DNA of 64,000 nucleotides from CAMCHP01 sp036835325 (GCA_036835325.1 DAITMF010000015.1:1-64000); one strand, 5' to 3'; counted from the first letter of the stretch, positions 41,468 to 51,782 are shown. The notes: a model not told the origin generated them from the letters alone. Numbers and translations are program-made.

Positions 41468-43383
41468 GCTTGTTCGGTACTTGCCTCAAGCAATTGCTTG
41501 CGGTAAATCCGCGCGTACATACCTCCATTGGCCAAGAGTTCGGCGTGTGTGCCGGCCTCAACGATGCTTCCTTGATCGAGGACGATGATTTTATCAGCGT
41601 GCTTGATGGTCGAGATGCGGTGGCTGATGATGATTGACGACTTGCCCTGCATCAGTTTTCTGAGGTTGCCCAAGATGAGTTCTTCGGTTTGGGTATCAAC
41701 AGCTGATAGGCAATCATCGAAAATGAGGATGGCGGGGTCTTTGATGATTGCACGGGCAATGGAGATGCGCTGTTTTTGACCGCCACTTAAATTCAATCCG
41801 CGCTCACCCAGCTTCGTCTCGTAGCCTTTCGGAAAGTCGACGATGTTGTCGTGCACCCCAGCATCCAGAGCTGCTGAGGTGACGTTTTTGTCGAAGTTGT
41901 CGCCCAATCCATCCATCCCAAAACCAATGTTATTGCGAATGCTATCGGAGAAGAGGAAGACCTCTTGCGGCACGTATCCGATTTGCTTTCGCAGCGCATT
42001 TAAGTTGAGGGTGTTGATGGGTTTTCCGTCAATGAGAATTTGGCCTGAGGCGGCATCGTAGTGCCGCAGTAGGAGGTTGGCGAGGGTAGATTTTCCGCTG
42101 CCTGTTCGTCCGGTCACCGCCAGTGTTTCTCCCGGCTCAATGGTAAAACTGAGATTTTTTAGGGCCTTCACGCCCGATTCTGGGTAGGTGAAAGACACGT
42201 CTTTGAACTCAATTTTACCATCAACTTTCAACGCTGCATCGTTGGGGTTTTGGATTTCGGGTTCTTCGTTCAAAAAGGCATTGATGCGTTCTTGTGAGGC
42301 CTCGGCTTTTTGGACAAGAGAACTCACCCATCCAACCGAAGCAAAAGGCCAAGTGAGCATGTTCACGTAGAAGACGAAGGTGAAAATTTGTTTTACCTCC
42401 AATTCGCCTGCGTTCACCTTGATACCGCCTATGTAAATCGTCAGTACCGTGCTGAGTCCGACCAGCAAGGTGATGATCGGCATGAACAGTGCGTCAACTT
42501 TGACCAACGAAAGGGCGGTCGTTTTATAGTTGTCAGATTCACTGGTAAACTGTGCTTCACGCTGGGTTTCTCGGTTGTACGATTTGATGACCCGGATGCC
42601 TGAAATGGAATCTTGCACGAGCGAAGAAAGTGCTGATTGCTGCCGTTGCACAGCTTCGCTGCGTTTGTTGATGCTGTTGCTGATATAGTAGATCGCAACC
42701 GACATGAATGGCAGTGGCGACAAGGCGTACAAACTGAGCTCAGGGTCAACCATGAACATTTTGCCCACAACCATCACGACCAAAACCACGAGGTTTAATG
42801 AGTACATCACAGCCGGCCCGAGGTACATGCGTACTTTGCTCACGTCTTCGCTGATGCGGTTCATCAGGTCGCCCGTGTTGTTGCGGCGGTAGAAGGCCAT
42901 GCTGAGTTTCTGGTAGTGGGCGTAGATTTCGTTTTTTTGATCGTATTCAATCAACCGCGACATTACGATGATGGTTTGTCGGGTGAAGAAGAGGAAAACA
43001 CCTTTGATGAGGTAAACGATGATGTACAGCACAGCCAATAAAAGGCCTACGCGAACAAGGAAACTGCCCAAGCGATCGTACGAATCAATGCCTTTTGAAA
43101 AGGCGGTAGATGCACCGGTAAGATCAGCCAAGAATTGTATACTGGTTGGCAATTCAGGACTGGGCTGTTCAAACAAACCATCGGGTATATTTGGCCCGTC
43201 TTCAGTGAAATCAATCGCATCGAAGTAGGTTTTTTGGGCTTCACCGAGCACCCCAATGCCTTCTTCAATGAGGGTAGGAGAGTACACTGCGAAGATGTTG
43301 GTAAGCACAATGAACACCAATCCCAAGAGCATTCGGTACCGGTACTTCCAAAAAAAACGGTTGAGCGTGAAAAGTGCTTTCAT
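41464..43383 (-). CDS. ABC exporter, fused membrane and ATPase domains (MsbA-like)
   Basis: 639 residues: six-helix ABC transmembrane domain (about 10-330) then a nucleotide-binding domain with Walker A TGRTGSGKSTLANLL, Q-loop YVPQEVFLF, signature LNLSGGQKQRISIARAI and Walker B ILIFDDCLSAVD. It exports a lipid, peptide or drug as a homo- or heterodimer; substrate unknown. ATG 43383 sits 2 bp after the stop of the upstream TonB receptor, so they form one transcription unit. A periplasmic loop of about 50 residues (VLGEAQKTYFDAIDFTEDG...) extends the first helix pair. A dispersed-motif copy encodes GFGMDGLGDNF just after the Q-loop. Confidence 0.9.
   Translation of the reverse strand: MKALFTLNRFFWKYRYRMLLGLVFIVLTNIFAVYSPTLIEEGIGVLGEAQKTYFDAIDFTEDGPNIPDGLFEQPSPELPTSIQFLADLTGASTAFSKGIDSYDRLGSFLVRVGLLLAVLYIIVYLIKGVFLFFTRQTIIVMSRLIEYDQKNEIYAHYQKLSMAFYRRNNTGDLMNRISEDVSKVRMYLGPAVMYSLNLVVLVVMVVGKMFMVDPELSLYALSPLPFMSVAIYYISNSINKRSEAVQRQQSALSSLVQDSISGIRVIKSYNRETQREAQFTSESDNYKTTALSLVKVDALFMPIITLLVGLSTVLTIYIGGIKVNAGELEVKQIFTFVFYVNMLTWPFASVGWVSSLVQKAEASQERINAFLNEEPEIQNPNDAALKVDGKIEFKDVSFTYPESGVKALKNLSFTIEPGETLAVTGRTGSGKSTLANLLLRHYDAASGQILIDGKPINTLNLNALRKQIGYVPQEVFLFSDSIRNNIGFGMDGLGDNFDKNVTSAALDAGVHDNIVDFPKGYETKLGERGLNLSGGQKQRISIARAIIKDPAILIFDDCLSAVDTQTEELILGNLRKLMQGKSSIIISHRISTIKHADKIIVLDQGSIVEAGTHAELLANGGMYARIYRKQLLEASTEQA
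41906..41925 (-). repeat. Dispersed CATCC/A-tract motif, copy I
   Basis: AATCCATCCATCCCAAAACC inside the nucleotide-binding domain of the ABC exporter, encoding GFGMDGLG on the minus strand, in a loop that varies among exporters. Confidence 0.6.
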
Positions 43384-43385
43384 CC

Positions 43386-45806
43386 TCAGAATTTGAAATT
43401 CCAGGTTACCGAGGGAAGGATGGGGAACAAACTCACCTGGAATGCGTCGAGCTGGAGGGTGCCTGAAGCAATGTCGCCGCTGTTTCCGAAGTATATGAAG
43501 TATGGGTTCATGCGGTTGTAGATGTTGTAGACGGAGAAAGTCCAATTGCTGTTGAACTTTCGTTCGGTTTCAACGCGCTCACCCGTTTCTTTGTTCGTCT
43601 TCATTTTCATCTTTTTCGGATAAAGCGTGGCGCTGATGTCAGCCCGGTGGAAAGGCGCCATTCTAAACGAGTTGCGCTCGTCAAAAACGTCAATGATGCG
43701 TCCTTCGTAAAAGTACCGCTGTACCGGAAGTGTAACGGCATTGCCGGTAGCGTACACAAATGCGGCGCCGAATTCCCAGCGTTCGTTCAAGCGGTAATTG
43801 GCAACGATGCTCAGGTCGTGCCGGCGGTCAAACTGCGCCGGGAATTCACGGCCCAGGTTGAGGTCGTCAAATTGGCGCATGTTTTTGCTCCATGTGTAGC
43901 CAATCCATCCATTGAGGTTGCCTTTGGCTTTTTTGAAGAAGAATTCAGCTCCGTAGGTGTACCCGCTGCCAAACACGAGTTGGTTGTCGGGGTTGTTGTT
44001 GAGGTTGTTCTCGGGCTGAGCACCTTCAGCATACTCTACGAGGTTCTGCATGTCTTTGTAGTACAGCTCGACTGAGGCTTCATAAGTCGCATTGGCCACA
44101 TCGCGAAAGTAGCCTACAGCGTACTGCACACCCGATTGAGGTTGAACGCGGTCGGTGCTCGGTAGCCAAACATCGGTAGGCAGTGAGGTTGGCGACAAAC
44201 TGGCCAAGTGAACGTACTGGAAGTTTTTGCTGTACCCGGCTTTAATCGATGATTTCTCGTTGATTCGGTAACGCAATGAGAGGCGAGGTTCAAGGCCTCC
44301 ATAGTACTTCACCAGCTCCCCGTTCGAGTACACAATAGATTCACGTCCTGAAATGGCCGCAAAGCTGTCTTGGTTTTCATCGATCAAGAAGCGCGTGAAG
44401 GGGCCTACGTGTGCGAAGCCTGAATACCGCAAGCCTGCATTCACTTTAAGGTCTGAACTAATGTCGAACTCATCTTGAATGTACAGGCCAAACTCGTGGC
44501 TGAAGGTGGTGTTGTCGCTTCCCAAGTCAAACTCTGTTTCGCCTGATCGTGCAGCCACCTGGCTAGGCGAAAAGGTATGGAAGACATAATCTACGCCCCA
44601 TTTCACTTGATGGCGAAGGTTCGGGTACCAGCTAAATTGCACTTTTCCAGACCAGTCTTCGATGCCTGAATTCAAACTGAATTCAAAATCGTCTTGCCGC
44701 CCAATGAAACTGAAATCATAATCGCTGTAGGTAGCATTGACGTTCATGAACAGTTTGTCAGAGAACAAATGGTTCCAGCGAATTGAACCCATGGCGTTGC
44801 CCCAAGGTATTTCAGCACCAAAACCTACTGTGCTGCTTTGAAACCCGAAAACGTCTCTCCCGAAATAGCCGCTTACAAAGAGGCGGTCTTTGTCAGAAAG
44901 TGTGTAGTTCAGCTTGGCGTTCAGGTCGTAAAAGTAGTAACCGCTTCCGGCGAAGGCCGATTCAGGATTCACAAAGGGCCTAGCCAATACGTCGATGTAC
45001 GTCCGTCGTGCACTAACAATGTAGCTTGATACTCCCTTCTTTATCGGTCCTTGAACCGTAAACCGCGAAGCAATCAAACCAATGCCCCCTTCAAGGGTGT
45101 GCTCTTTGTTGTTGCCTTCTTTGAGCGAAATATCGAGGACGGATGAGATGCGTCCACCAAAACTCGCCGGCATGCCGCCTTTAATCAAATCAATGTTCTT
45201 CACCGCATCTGCATTGAACACAGAGAAGAACCCAAAGAGGTGAGCCGCATTGTAGATGGTGGCGTTGTCTAGCAAAATCAAATTCTGGTCAGGCCCGCCT
45301 CCACGCACGTAAAACCCACTGTTGCCTTCACCGGCACTCTGAACGCCGGGCAAGAACTGAATAACTTTCAATACGTCAACTTCGCCCAACAGCGCGGGCA
45401 GTTTTTTGATGCTCTCAACCTCAAGGCCCACTCGACCCATATCGGTGCTTTCGGTGTTTTGGCTTTTCTCGCCAACAATTTCTACGGCATCGGTTGCAAC
45501 GACTTGCGACTTGAGTTCTACACTAATGGAGGTGTCTGAATTCAGGTTTACCGAACGTTCAAGTGTCTCGTACCCAATAAAACTGTACAGCACAGTGTAA
45601 TTGCCCGCCGGCAATGAAATCGAGTAGAAACCATACAGGTTGGTCGCAACTCCTTTGCCAAGTTCTTTGATGGCAACGTTGGCAGCCAAAATCGATTCGC
45701 CGGTTGAGGCGTCAGTTACAGTACCACTAATGGTGTATTTCTGTTGTGCTTCGACCGCAAAGAATGAGGTCATGAGAGCCAGCACAAGTGCGATTTTTCG
45801 CAGCAT
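43386..45806 (-). CDS. TonB-dependent outer-membrane receptor with carboxypeptidase-regulatory domain (second)
   Basis: 806 residues from ATG 45806 (MLRKIALVLALMTSFFAVEAQ signal peptide). Regulatory-like domain (about 24-105; YTISGTVTDASTGESILAANVAIKELGKGVATNLYGFYSISL), plug (about 125-230; VIQFLPGVQSAGEGNSGFYVRGGGPDQNLILLDNATIYNAAHLFGFFSVFNADAV) and barrel ending PSVTWNFKF. Paralogous to the receptor at 36-38 kb and likewise without a SusD partner. The ABC exporter follows by 2 bp. A TACATTTG box on the minus strand (45839-45832) is its likely promoter. Confidence 0.92.
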   Translation of the reverse strand: MLRKIALVLALMTSFFAVEAQQKYTISGTVTDASTGESILAANVAIKELGKGVATNLYGFYSISLPAGNYTVLYSFIGYETLERSVNLNSDTSISVELKSQVVATDAVEIVGEKSQNTESTDMGRVGLEVESIKKLPALLGEVDVLKVIQFLPGVQSAGEGNSGFYVRGGGPDQNLILLDNATIYNAAHLFGFFSVFNADAVKNIDLIKGGMPASFGGRISSVLDISLKEGNNKEHTLEGGIGLIASRFTVQGPIKKGVSSYIVSARRTYIDVLARPFVNPESAFAGSGYYFYDLNAKLNYTLSDKDRLFVSGYFGRDVFGFQSSTVGFGAEIPWGNAMGSIRWNHLFSDKLFMNVNATYSDYDFSFIGRQDDFEFSLNSGIEDWSGKVQFSWYPNLRHQVKWGVDYVFHTFSPSQVAARSGETEFDLGSDNTTFSHEFGLYIQDEFDISSDLKVNAGLRYSGFAHVGPFTRFLIDENQDSFAAISGRESIVYSNGELVKYYGGLEPRLSLRYRINEKSSIKAGYSKNFQYVHLASLSPTSLPTDVWLPSTDRVQPQSGVQYAVGYFRDVANATYEASVELYYKDMQNLVEYAEGAQPENNLNNNPDNQLVFGSGYTYGAEFFFKKAKGNLNGWIGYTWSKNMRQFDDLNLGREFPAQFDRRHDLSIVANYRLNERWEFGAAFVYATGNAVTLPVQRYFYEGRIIDVFDERNSFRMAPFHRADISATLYPKKMKMKTNKETGERVETERKFNSNWTFSVYNIYNRMNPYFIYFGNSGDIASGTLQLDAFQVSLFPILPSVTWNFKF
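43902..43914 (-). repeat. Partial dispersed motif (copy O)
   Basis: AATCCATCCATTG in the second TonB receptor gene. It lacks the A-tract and may be chance. Confidence 0.3.
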
Positions 45807-45831
45807 AAACAAAGGAAGTCTAAAAGAGCGA

Positions 45832-45839
45832 CAAATGTA
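45832..45839 (-). promoter_or_regulatory. -7 promoter box of the second TonB receptor operon
   Basis: Minus strand reads TACATTTG, about 25 nt before ATG 45806. No good -33 element seen. Confidence 0.5.
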
Positions 45840-45914
45840 CTCATTCAAAACGGTGCGTATGTTTTGAAACCTTTAATCTCTTTGAGCGTAAGGGTAGAGA
45901 AATAACCTACTCGA

Positions 45915-46331
45915 ATGCGATTTGTTGCCACAGTTGTTATTGCTCTGTTTTTGGGAATGTTCAGTGAACCAATCCAAGCTCAACAGGTGCAGTACCTAGA
46001 TAATACCCTGCGCACAGTGAAATCTGCGCGTCTTGCTACTTATACGCGGCAACTTACTCCACTCGGAGGCGAAGAATTCAAGGCCGAAATCAAAACCCGC
46101 GAAGGTGTGGTGAAGGTAAAAGGCGGATACATCAAAATCAAAGATGAACTGCTCGAACACGGTGAGTTCACTTTCTTTTATCCAAACGGTGCCGTTGAAT
46201 CACGCGGACGATACGAGAAAGGTGTAAAGGTTGGGGTTTGGGAACGGTATGCGATGGATGGTCAACGCAAACCTGATCGCTACTACAACCCTGAATCTGC
46301 CGATGTTTTGAGGCAGGTGATGAACCAGTAG
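45915..46331 (+). CDS. Secreted MORN/YwqK-like repeat protein
   Basis: 138 residues with a signal peptide (MRFVATVVIALFLGMFSEPIQAQ). The C-terminal half has MORN-type units as in YwqK-like proteins: GEFTFFYPNGAVESRGRYEKGVKVGVWERYAMDGQRKPDRYY. No catalytic residues. Function unknown. Same strand as and 32 bp before the substrate-binding lipoprotein; may share its transcript. Confidence 0.75.
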   Translation: MRFVATVVIALFLGMFSEPIQAQQVQYLDNTLRTVKSARLATYTRQLTPLGGEEFKAEIKTREGVVKVKGGYIKIKDELLEHGEFTFFYPNGAVESRGRYEKGVKVGVWERYAMDGQRKPDRYYNPESADVLRQVMNQ

Positions 46332-46363
46332 CGCAGCTCAGTCACTTCGTTTACCTTTGACCC

Positions 46364-48004
46364 ATGCGGTCTGCCTTTGTGAGGATGCTCGTCATCCTTT
46401 TTGCATTTACGTCGTGCTCGTCGTCCAATCGCGGCGATGAATCGAATGTTTTTCGGTACAATGAATCAAACGGCATAACGTCGCTTGACCCGGCTTTTGC
46501 GCGCAATTTGGAGAACATGTGGGCCGTGAACCAAGTCTACGATGGTTTGCTGGCCCTCGATGATTCAATGCGCATCGTTCCGGCCTTGGCCAGTGCGTAT
46601 GAGGTGTCTTTGGATGGATTGACCTACCGTTTTTACCTGCGACGCGATGTGTTCTTTCACGACAATGAATGCTTCGAAAGCGGCCGGGGGAGGAGGGTCA
46701 CTGCATCGGATGTCGTATTTAGCTTCAACCGTCTTCGCGACCCTTCGTTGGCTTCACCCGGTGCTTGGATTTTCGATGTGTTGCACAACGATTCAGGATG
46801 TATCGCACTCGATGATTCTACCGTGCAACTGCGCTTGAAGCAGCCCTTTCCTCCGTTTACAGGCTTGCTCACCACACAATACGCGAACATCGTGCCCCGC
46901 GAAGCAATAGAGCGGTATGGCGACGATTTTCGCTCAAATCCGGTCGGCTGTGGCCCCTTCCAGTTCGCTTTTTGGATGGAGGATGTCGCTCTCGTACTTC
47001 ATAAAAACCCGAAATATTACCAAACCGATGAGCTCGGTAAGTCGCTTCCGTACCTCGATGCTGTAAAAATCAGCTTCGTTCGAGACAAAACCACAGAATA
47101 CCTTGGTCTCCTGCAAGGACGTTACCACTTTATGTCAGGCCTCCATCCGGCCTACAAAGACGAACTCCTCATGTCTGATGGCAGTTTGCGCGATCTCTAT
47201 GCCGATCGTATCCACTTGGCATCACGTCCATTCATAAAAACAGACTACATCGGATTTCTTGTCGATGATTCCATCGACGCAGTGCGGCAAAGCCCGCTGT
47301 TTGACGTCCGTGTGCGGCGAGCACTATTGCATGCGACTGACCGCGAGAAGATGGTACGCTACCTTCGAAACAATGCGGTTTTTCCTGCGTCGGGTGGATT
47401 TATCCCTGCCGGTCTTCCGGGGTACAACGCGTCGTTGGGTGCATCCTCCCATTACAATCCGTCGAAAGCACTGGAACTGTTGGCAGAGGCGGGGTACCCA
47501 AAGGGTGCCGGCATGGCGCCCATTGTCATTAGCACTACATCTGACTATGCCGATTTGTGCGAGTTTTTGCAGCACGAGTGGCAAAAACTCGGCATTCGCA
47601 CCGAGGTTGATGTGATGGCCGGACCCGTGCACCGCGAGAAGGTTGCCAAATCGCAAGTAGCCGTTTTTAGAAAATCTTGGTTGGCTGATTACCCCGACGC
47701 AGAGAACTTTCTGCTGCTCTTTCACAGCCGAAACCACGCACCCGGAGGCCCCAACTACACCCATTACCGAAATGCAGACTTCGATGCGCTGTACGATGAG
47801 GCAAACTCAACAGTCAATGACTCGCTTCGGTATGCGATCTACCGGCGGCTTGACAGTTTGGTGATGCACGATGTGCCCGTACTGCCCCTATACTACGACC
47901 GCGTAACCCACTTTGTGCGGAACGAGGTGGTCGATTTCCCGACCAACCCTGTGAACATGCTTGATTTAAGCCGGGTGAAACTCACCGAACTCAAGCAACC
48001 TTGA
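46364..48004 (+). CDS. Family 5 extracellular solute-binding lipoprotein (peptide/oligopeptide type)
   Basis: 546 residues. Lipoprotein signal with LFAFTSCSSSN (lipidated Cys about 18). SBP_bac_5 features: SLDPAFARNLENMWAVNQVYDGLLALDDSMRIVPALASAYEVSLDGLTYRFYLR, VTASDVVFSFNRL, NPVGCGPFQFAFW, and the C-terminal NYTHYRNADFDALYDEAN. Oligopeptide-binding proteins normally sit beside permease and ATPase genes; none is present, so the partner transporter is elsewhere or the protein acts alone. Its last 14 bp overlap the 3' end of convergent lon. Confidence 0.92.
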   Translation: MRSAFVRMLVILFAFTSCSSSNRGDESNVFRYNESNGITSLDPAFARNLENMWAVNQVYDGLLALDDSMRIVPALASAYEVSLDGLTYRFYLRRDVFFHDNECFESGRGRRVTASDVVFSFNRLRDPSLASPGAWIFDVLHNDSGCIALDDSTVQLRLKQPFPPFTGLLTTQYANIVPREAIERYGDDFRSNPVGCGPFQFAFWMEDVALVLHKNPKYYQTDELGKSLPYLDAVKISFVRDKTTEYLGLLQGRYHFMSGLHPAYKDELLMSDGSLRDLYADRIHLASRPFIKTDYIGFLVDDSIDAVRQSPLFDVRVRRALLHATDREKMVRYLRNNAVFPASGGFIPAGLPGYNASLGASSHYNPSKALELLAEAGYPKGAGMAPIVISTTSDYADLCEFLQHEWQKLGIRTEVDVMAGPVHREKVAKSQVAVFRKSWLADYPDAENFLLLFHSRNHAPGGPNYTHYRNADFDALYDEANSTVNDSLRYAIYRRLDSLVMHDVPVLPLYYDRVTHFVRNEVVDFPTNPVNMLDLSRVKLTELKQP

Positions 48005-50405
48005 GCGGATTGTTGACCTTCTCTTTGAGCAGGGCCTTGTCAATCACGTCAATCATCTCGTTCACGTAGTAAAACTTCAGTCCTTTCAAGTAGCGCTCAT
48101 TGATTTCATCAATGTCTTTGCGGTTTCGCTCTGACAAAACGATTTCTTTGATTCCGGCGCGTTTGGCAGCAAGTATCTTTTCCTTGATGCCGCCCACCGG
48201 CAGTACCTTGCCACGAAGAGTGATTTCGCCGGTCATGGCCAAGTATTTGCGCACTTTCTTTTGGGTAAAGGCACTTGCAAGTGCCGTGAGAATGGTGATA
48301 CCCGCCGACGGACCGTCTTTCGGTATTGCGCCTTGCGGCACATGGATGTGCACATTCCATTTGTCAAACACTTCCTGGTCCAAGTCGAGGAAATGTGCGT
48401 TGGCCTTGAGGTACTCCAAGGCGATGAGTGCCGATTCTTTCATTACATCGCCCAAGTTTCCTGTAAGCGTGAGCTTGCCTTTTCCTTTGGTGAGCGAGGT
48501 TTCAATGAAGAGGATATCGCCTCCTGTGGGCGTCCATGCCAACCCCGTTACAACACCTGCGGCGTCGTTGTCGGTGTATTTATCACGTTCGTGGCTTGCA
48601 CCCAGAATCGACTGAAGCTGTGAGACATCAATGGCATGGCTAAACTTCTCGTTCATGGCGATTTGTTTGGCCCTGTGCCGCGCTACCTTGGCGAGCCGCT
48701 TCTCAAGTCCACGAACGCCTGATTCATTGGTGTAGGCTTCAATGATAAGTTCAAGCGCTTCACGCGTGATGTCGAGATCTTCGGTTTTGATGCCGGTGTC
48801 TTCCACGCATTTGGGAATGAGGTGGCGACGGGCGATTTCGACCTTTTCTTCAAGTGTATAGCCCGTTACTTCGATGATCTCCATGCGGTCACGAAGGGCA
48901 GCTTGAATGGTCGACAAACTGTTGCAAGTGGCGATAAAGAGTACTTTGCTCAGGTCAAAATCGACCTCAAGGTAGTTGTCGTAAAACTTGCTGTTTTGTT
49001 CCGGGTCAAGCACTTCGAGCATGGCAGAGCTGGGGTCTCCATGTGCGTCGCGTGCCAATTTGTCAATCTCGTCAAGGACAAAAAGCGGATTGGATGTCCC
49101 GGCTTTTTTGATGTTCTGAATCACGCGTCCGGGCATGGCTCCGATGTAGGTTTTGCGGTGCCCGCGGATTTCAGCTTCGTCGCGCAAACCACCCAAACTC
49201 ATGCGCACGTATTTTCGGCCCAAGGCTTCAGCGATGCTTTTCCCCAAAGAGGTTTTACCCACGCCGGGAGGGCCATAGAGGCACAAAATGGGCGATTTCA
49301 TATCGCCTTTGAGCTTCAATACAGCGAGGTGCTCAATGATGCGTTCCTTAACCTTCTCGAGCCCGTAATGGTCGCGGTCAAGGATTTCTTGCGCATTGCG
49401 CAAATCAAAGTTATCGTCAGAGTAGTCACTCCACGGGAGATCGAGCAACAGATCTACGTAGTTGGTTTGCACTGAATACTCGGCGCTGTGGGTATTCATT
49501 CGCTCAAGCTTGCGCAATTCTTTTTCGAAAACCTCACGAACGTCATCCGACCATTTTTTGGTTTCGGCCCGAAAACGCTTGTTTTCGATGTCTTGCATCA
49601 AAGGGTTGTTGCCCAACTCTTCTTGAATCTGCTTCATTTGCTGATGCAAGAAATACTCGCGCTGCTGCTTATCAATGTCGACCTTCACCTTTGATTGAAT
49701 GTCGTTTTTCAGCTCCAGTATTTGCAGTTCATGGTTGAGGTGCTGCAAGGCCCGTTCGGCGCGAAGTTTCAAGTCGGTGATCTCGAGCAGCGCCTGCTTG
49801 TCGTCAACCTCAACGTTCATGTTTGACGAGATGAAATTGACCAAGAACGACAAACTGTCAATGTTTTTGATGGCAAAGTTCGCTTCGGAAGGAATATTGG
49901 GCGATTGCTGAATAATCTGCATGGCCAACTCTTTGAGCGACTCTACCAAAGCATTGCGTTCTTCAGGTGTAGCACCTGACAACTGCTCGTCGAATTCGGT
50001 GATGCGCGCTTTGAAAAAAGGCTGCTCCTGAATGATTTCGTCTACAGTGAAGCGCTTTTTGCCCTGAATGATGACGGTGGTGCTTCCGTCAGGCATCTTC
50101 AGCATCTTAATGATCGATGCCACTGTGCCCACTTTGTGGAGGTCTTCGCTGCCCGGCTCTTCGATTTCGCCGTTGTGTTGGGCGACCACACCAATGATCT
50201 TGTCGCCTTTGTGGGCTTCATTGATCAATCGAATACTGCGGTCGCGGCCTACGGTAATGGGTATTACCACTCCGGGAAACAGCACCGTATTGCGCAACGG
50301 AAGCAACGGAATCACTTCAGGTGCCTTTTCTTTATGCATGGCCTCTTCATCTTCTGATGAAATGAGGGGTATGAAGTCGTGGTCTTTTATTTCAGACATG
50401 TCCAT
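47991..50405 (-). CDS. lon: ATP-dependent protease Lon
   Basis: 804-residue AAA+ serine protease that degrades damaged and regulatory proteins in the cytoplasm. N-terminal LON domain ([26 protein letters not shown]), coiled middle ([38 protein letters not shown]), Walker [22 protein letters not shown] (about 375), Walker B FVLDEIDK, and the protease domain with catalytic Ser in [10 protein letters not shown] (about 700) and Lys in [16 protein letters not shown] (about 740). The start could be ATG 50405 or ATG 50399. Length and motif order are standard. Confidence 0.98.
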   Translation of the reverse strand: MDMSEIKDHDFIPLISSEDEEAMHKEKAPEVIPLLPLRNTVLFPGVVIPITVGRDRSIRLINEAHKGDKIIGVVAQHNGEIEEPGSEDLHKVGTVASIIKMLKMPDGSTTVIIQGKKRFTVDEIIQEQPFFKARITEFDEQLSGATPEERNALVESLKELAMQIIQQSPNIPSEANFAIKNIDSLSFLVNFISSNMNVEVDDKQALLEITDLKLRAERALQHLNHELQILELKNDIQSKVKVDIDKQQREYFLHQQMKQIQEELGNNPLMQDIENKRFRAETKKWSDDVREVFEKELRKLERMNTHSAEYSVQTNYVDLLLDLPWSDYSDDNFDLRNAQEILDRDHYGLEKVKERIIEHLAVLKLKGDMKSPILCLYGPPGVGKTSLGKSIAEALGRKYVRMSLGGLRDEAEIRGHRKTYIGAMPGRVIQNIKKAGTSNPLFVLDEIDKLARDAHGDPSSAMLEVLDPEQNSKFYDNYLEVDFDLSKVLFIATCNSLSTIQAALRDRMEIIEVTGYTLEEKVEIARRHLIPKCVEDTGIKTEDLDITREALELIIEAYTNESGVRGLEKRLAKVARHRAKQIAMNEKFSHAIDVSQLQSILGASHERDKYTDNDAAGVVTGLAWTPTGGDILFIETSLTKGKGKLTLTGNLGDVMKESALIALEYLKANAHFLDLDQEVFDKWNVHIHVPQGAIPKDGPSAGITILTALASAFTQKKVRKYLAMTGEITLRGKVLPVGGIKEKILAAKRAGIKEIVLSERNRKDIDEINERYLKGLKFYYVNEMIDVIDKALLKEKVNNPLKVA

Positions 50406-50536
50406 TCAAGGGTCTTCGTTAAATGCAATTGAGTCGGTCAATCTGTCAGGTGTACAGCAATTCTCTGTGCACAGAGGTACAGCCTGCCTACAGTTCAAAG
50501 CATGTGCCAAAATGCATTGGCATGAAAGATTGTCGT

Positions 50537-51775
50537 TTACTCAACAACGGTAACATCGTCGTGGATGCTCCGTAGCACGCGTTCTTCATCGTTGGTGAGT
50601 GAAAGCTGCCTACGTGCCATTGCTTTTTTAGCTGTTTCAATGGCTTTGTCGCGCTCGTAAGGTTCAAAGCCTTCAGCGCCTCCCCAAGAGAACGATGGAA
50701 TGTACTTTGGTGGGAAACCGCCTCCAAAAACATTCGCTGCAACGCCAACAACTGTGCCTGTGTTGAACATGGTGTTGATGCCACATTTGGCATGATCGCC
50801 CATGATCAATCCGCAAAAAGTAAGGCCGGTGTTAACGTAGCTGCCGCGTGCATAATTCCAGATGCTTACGTCAGAATAGTTGTTTTTGAGGTTCGAGCAG
50901 TTGGTGTCTGCGCCCAAATTGCACCATTCACCCAGCACCGCATTGCCAATGAAGCCTTCATGCCCCTTGTTCGAGTAACCGAAAATGACGCTGTTCGAAA
51001 CCTCACCCGCGACTTTGCAATGTGGCCCTACCGTGGTGGCACCGTAAATTTTGGCCCCGGCGCGCACCACTGAATGGTCTAAAATAGCAACGGGACCGTG
51101 CATCACGGCCGCCTCCATCACCTGTGCATCGCTACCTATATATATAGGTCCTTTCCGCGTATTCAGAAAGCAAGCTTCAACCTGTGCGCCCGGTTCGATG
51201 AATACCAATCCGGGGTCGCCCAGAACAATGCACGTCGGGTCAATCGGGGCAGATACCCGACCTCGGGTGCAAATTCGGTAGTCTTCAATCAGTTTCGCCT
51301 CGTTGTAGGTGAACAGATCAGGTAATGCATTGAGGACAATCGGACCGGTGATTTTTTTTGTTTGGGGATGGATGGATGAGCCGGCTTCATCGTCGATCGC
51401 AACGTTTTTGGCATTTAGTTTATCGAGGGACGAGCCATTTTCAATCCAATCCATGGCCGCCTCACGCGAGCAACGCGCTGCAAGCAAGTTGCCGCCGTGT
51501 ACCAAGGCTTCGTTGGTGTTTAGCGATTCAAGTTCCGACAGAAATCCGGCATACGGAATCAATCGGCCATTGATGAACCAGTTGTCATCAGCCACAGTTG
51601 CTGCATACACAGCACGCAACGATGGATGCGCCAAGCAGCTTACCGGTGATGAAAGCAGCTGTTTCCACGATTCACACGCCGTAAATAAGCCCATTCTGAA
51701 CATCCCGACAGGACGAGTGTAGGCAAGGGGAAGAAAGTTCGCCCGGTGGGCATCGTCAAAAACGATGGTATTCAT
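50537..51775 (-). CDS. GlmU-like nucleotidyltransferase/left-handed beta-helix protein (Bacteroidota type)
   Basis: 412 residues with the Bacteroidota GlmU-related layout (TIGR03991): an N-terminal shortened transferase-like region beginning MNTIVFDDAHRANFLPLAYTRPVGMFRMG, a middle linker, and a C-terminal left-handed beta-helix of hexapeptide turns (GPIYIGSDAQVMEAAVMHGPVAILDHSVVRAGAKIYG, GPHCKVAGEVSNSVIFGYSNKGHEGFIGNAVLGEWCNLGADTNCSNLKNNY). Predicted to make or modify a sugar-1-phosphate nucleotide, probably UDP-GlcNAc precursor related. A dispersed-motif copy (51352-51380) encodes AGSSIHPQTKKITG in the linker. Own promoter on the minus strand. Confidence 0.88.
   Translation of the reverse strand: MNTIVFDDAHRANFLPLAYTRPVGMFRMGLFTACESWKQLLSSPVSCLAHPSLRAVYAATVADDNWFINGRLIPYAGFLSELESLNTNEALVHGGNLLAARCSREAAMDWIENGSSLDKLNAKNVAIDDEAGSSIHPQTKKITGPIVLNALPDLFTYNEAKLIEDYRICTRGRVSAPIDPTCIVLGDPGLVFIEPGAQVEACFLNTRKGPIYIGSDAQVMEAAVMHGPVAILDHSVVRAGAKIYGATTVGPHCKVAGEVSNSVIFGYSNKGHEGFIGNAVLGEWCNLGADTNCSNLKNNYSDVSIWNYARGSYVNTGLTFCGLIMGDHAKCGINTMFNTGTVVGVAANVFGGGFPPKYIPSFSWGGAEGFEPYERDKAIETAKKAMARRQLSLTNDEERVLRSIHDDVTVVE
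51352..51380 (+). repeat. Dispersed GGATGGATG/T-tract motif, copy J
   Basis: Eight T, GTTTGGGG, then ATGGATGGATGAG. Encodes SSIHPQTKK on the minus strand, in the linker of the GlmU-like protein. Confidence 0.65.
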
Positions 51776-51782
51776 AGGTTCT

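Noticed and set aside
46975..46990. GGATGGAGGATG in the solute-binding gene as another motif copy
   Set aside because: No T-tract or second full GGATGG unit; left out of the motif set.
48822..49475. 217-residue open frame on the plus strand antisense to lon
   Set aside because: It lies fully inside lon, whose protein motifs are intact on the other strand, and has no recognisable domain or signal; a shadow frame.
51134..51149. Perfect 16-bp palindrome ACCTATATATATAGGT
   Set aside because: It is inside the hexapeptide-repeat part of the GlmU-like gene and codes GPIYIG, which the fold itself demands; no second copy seen.
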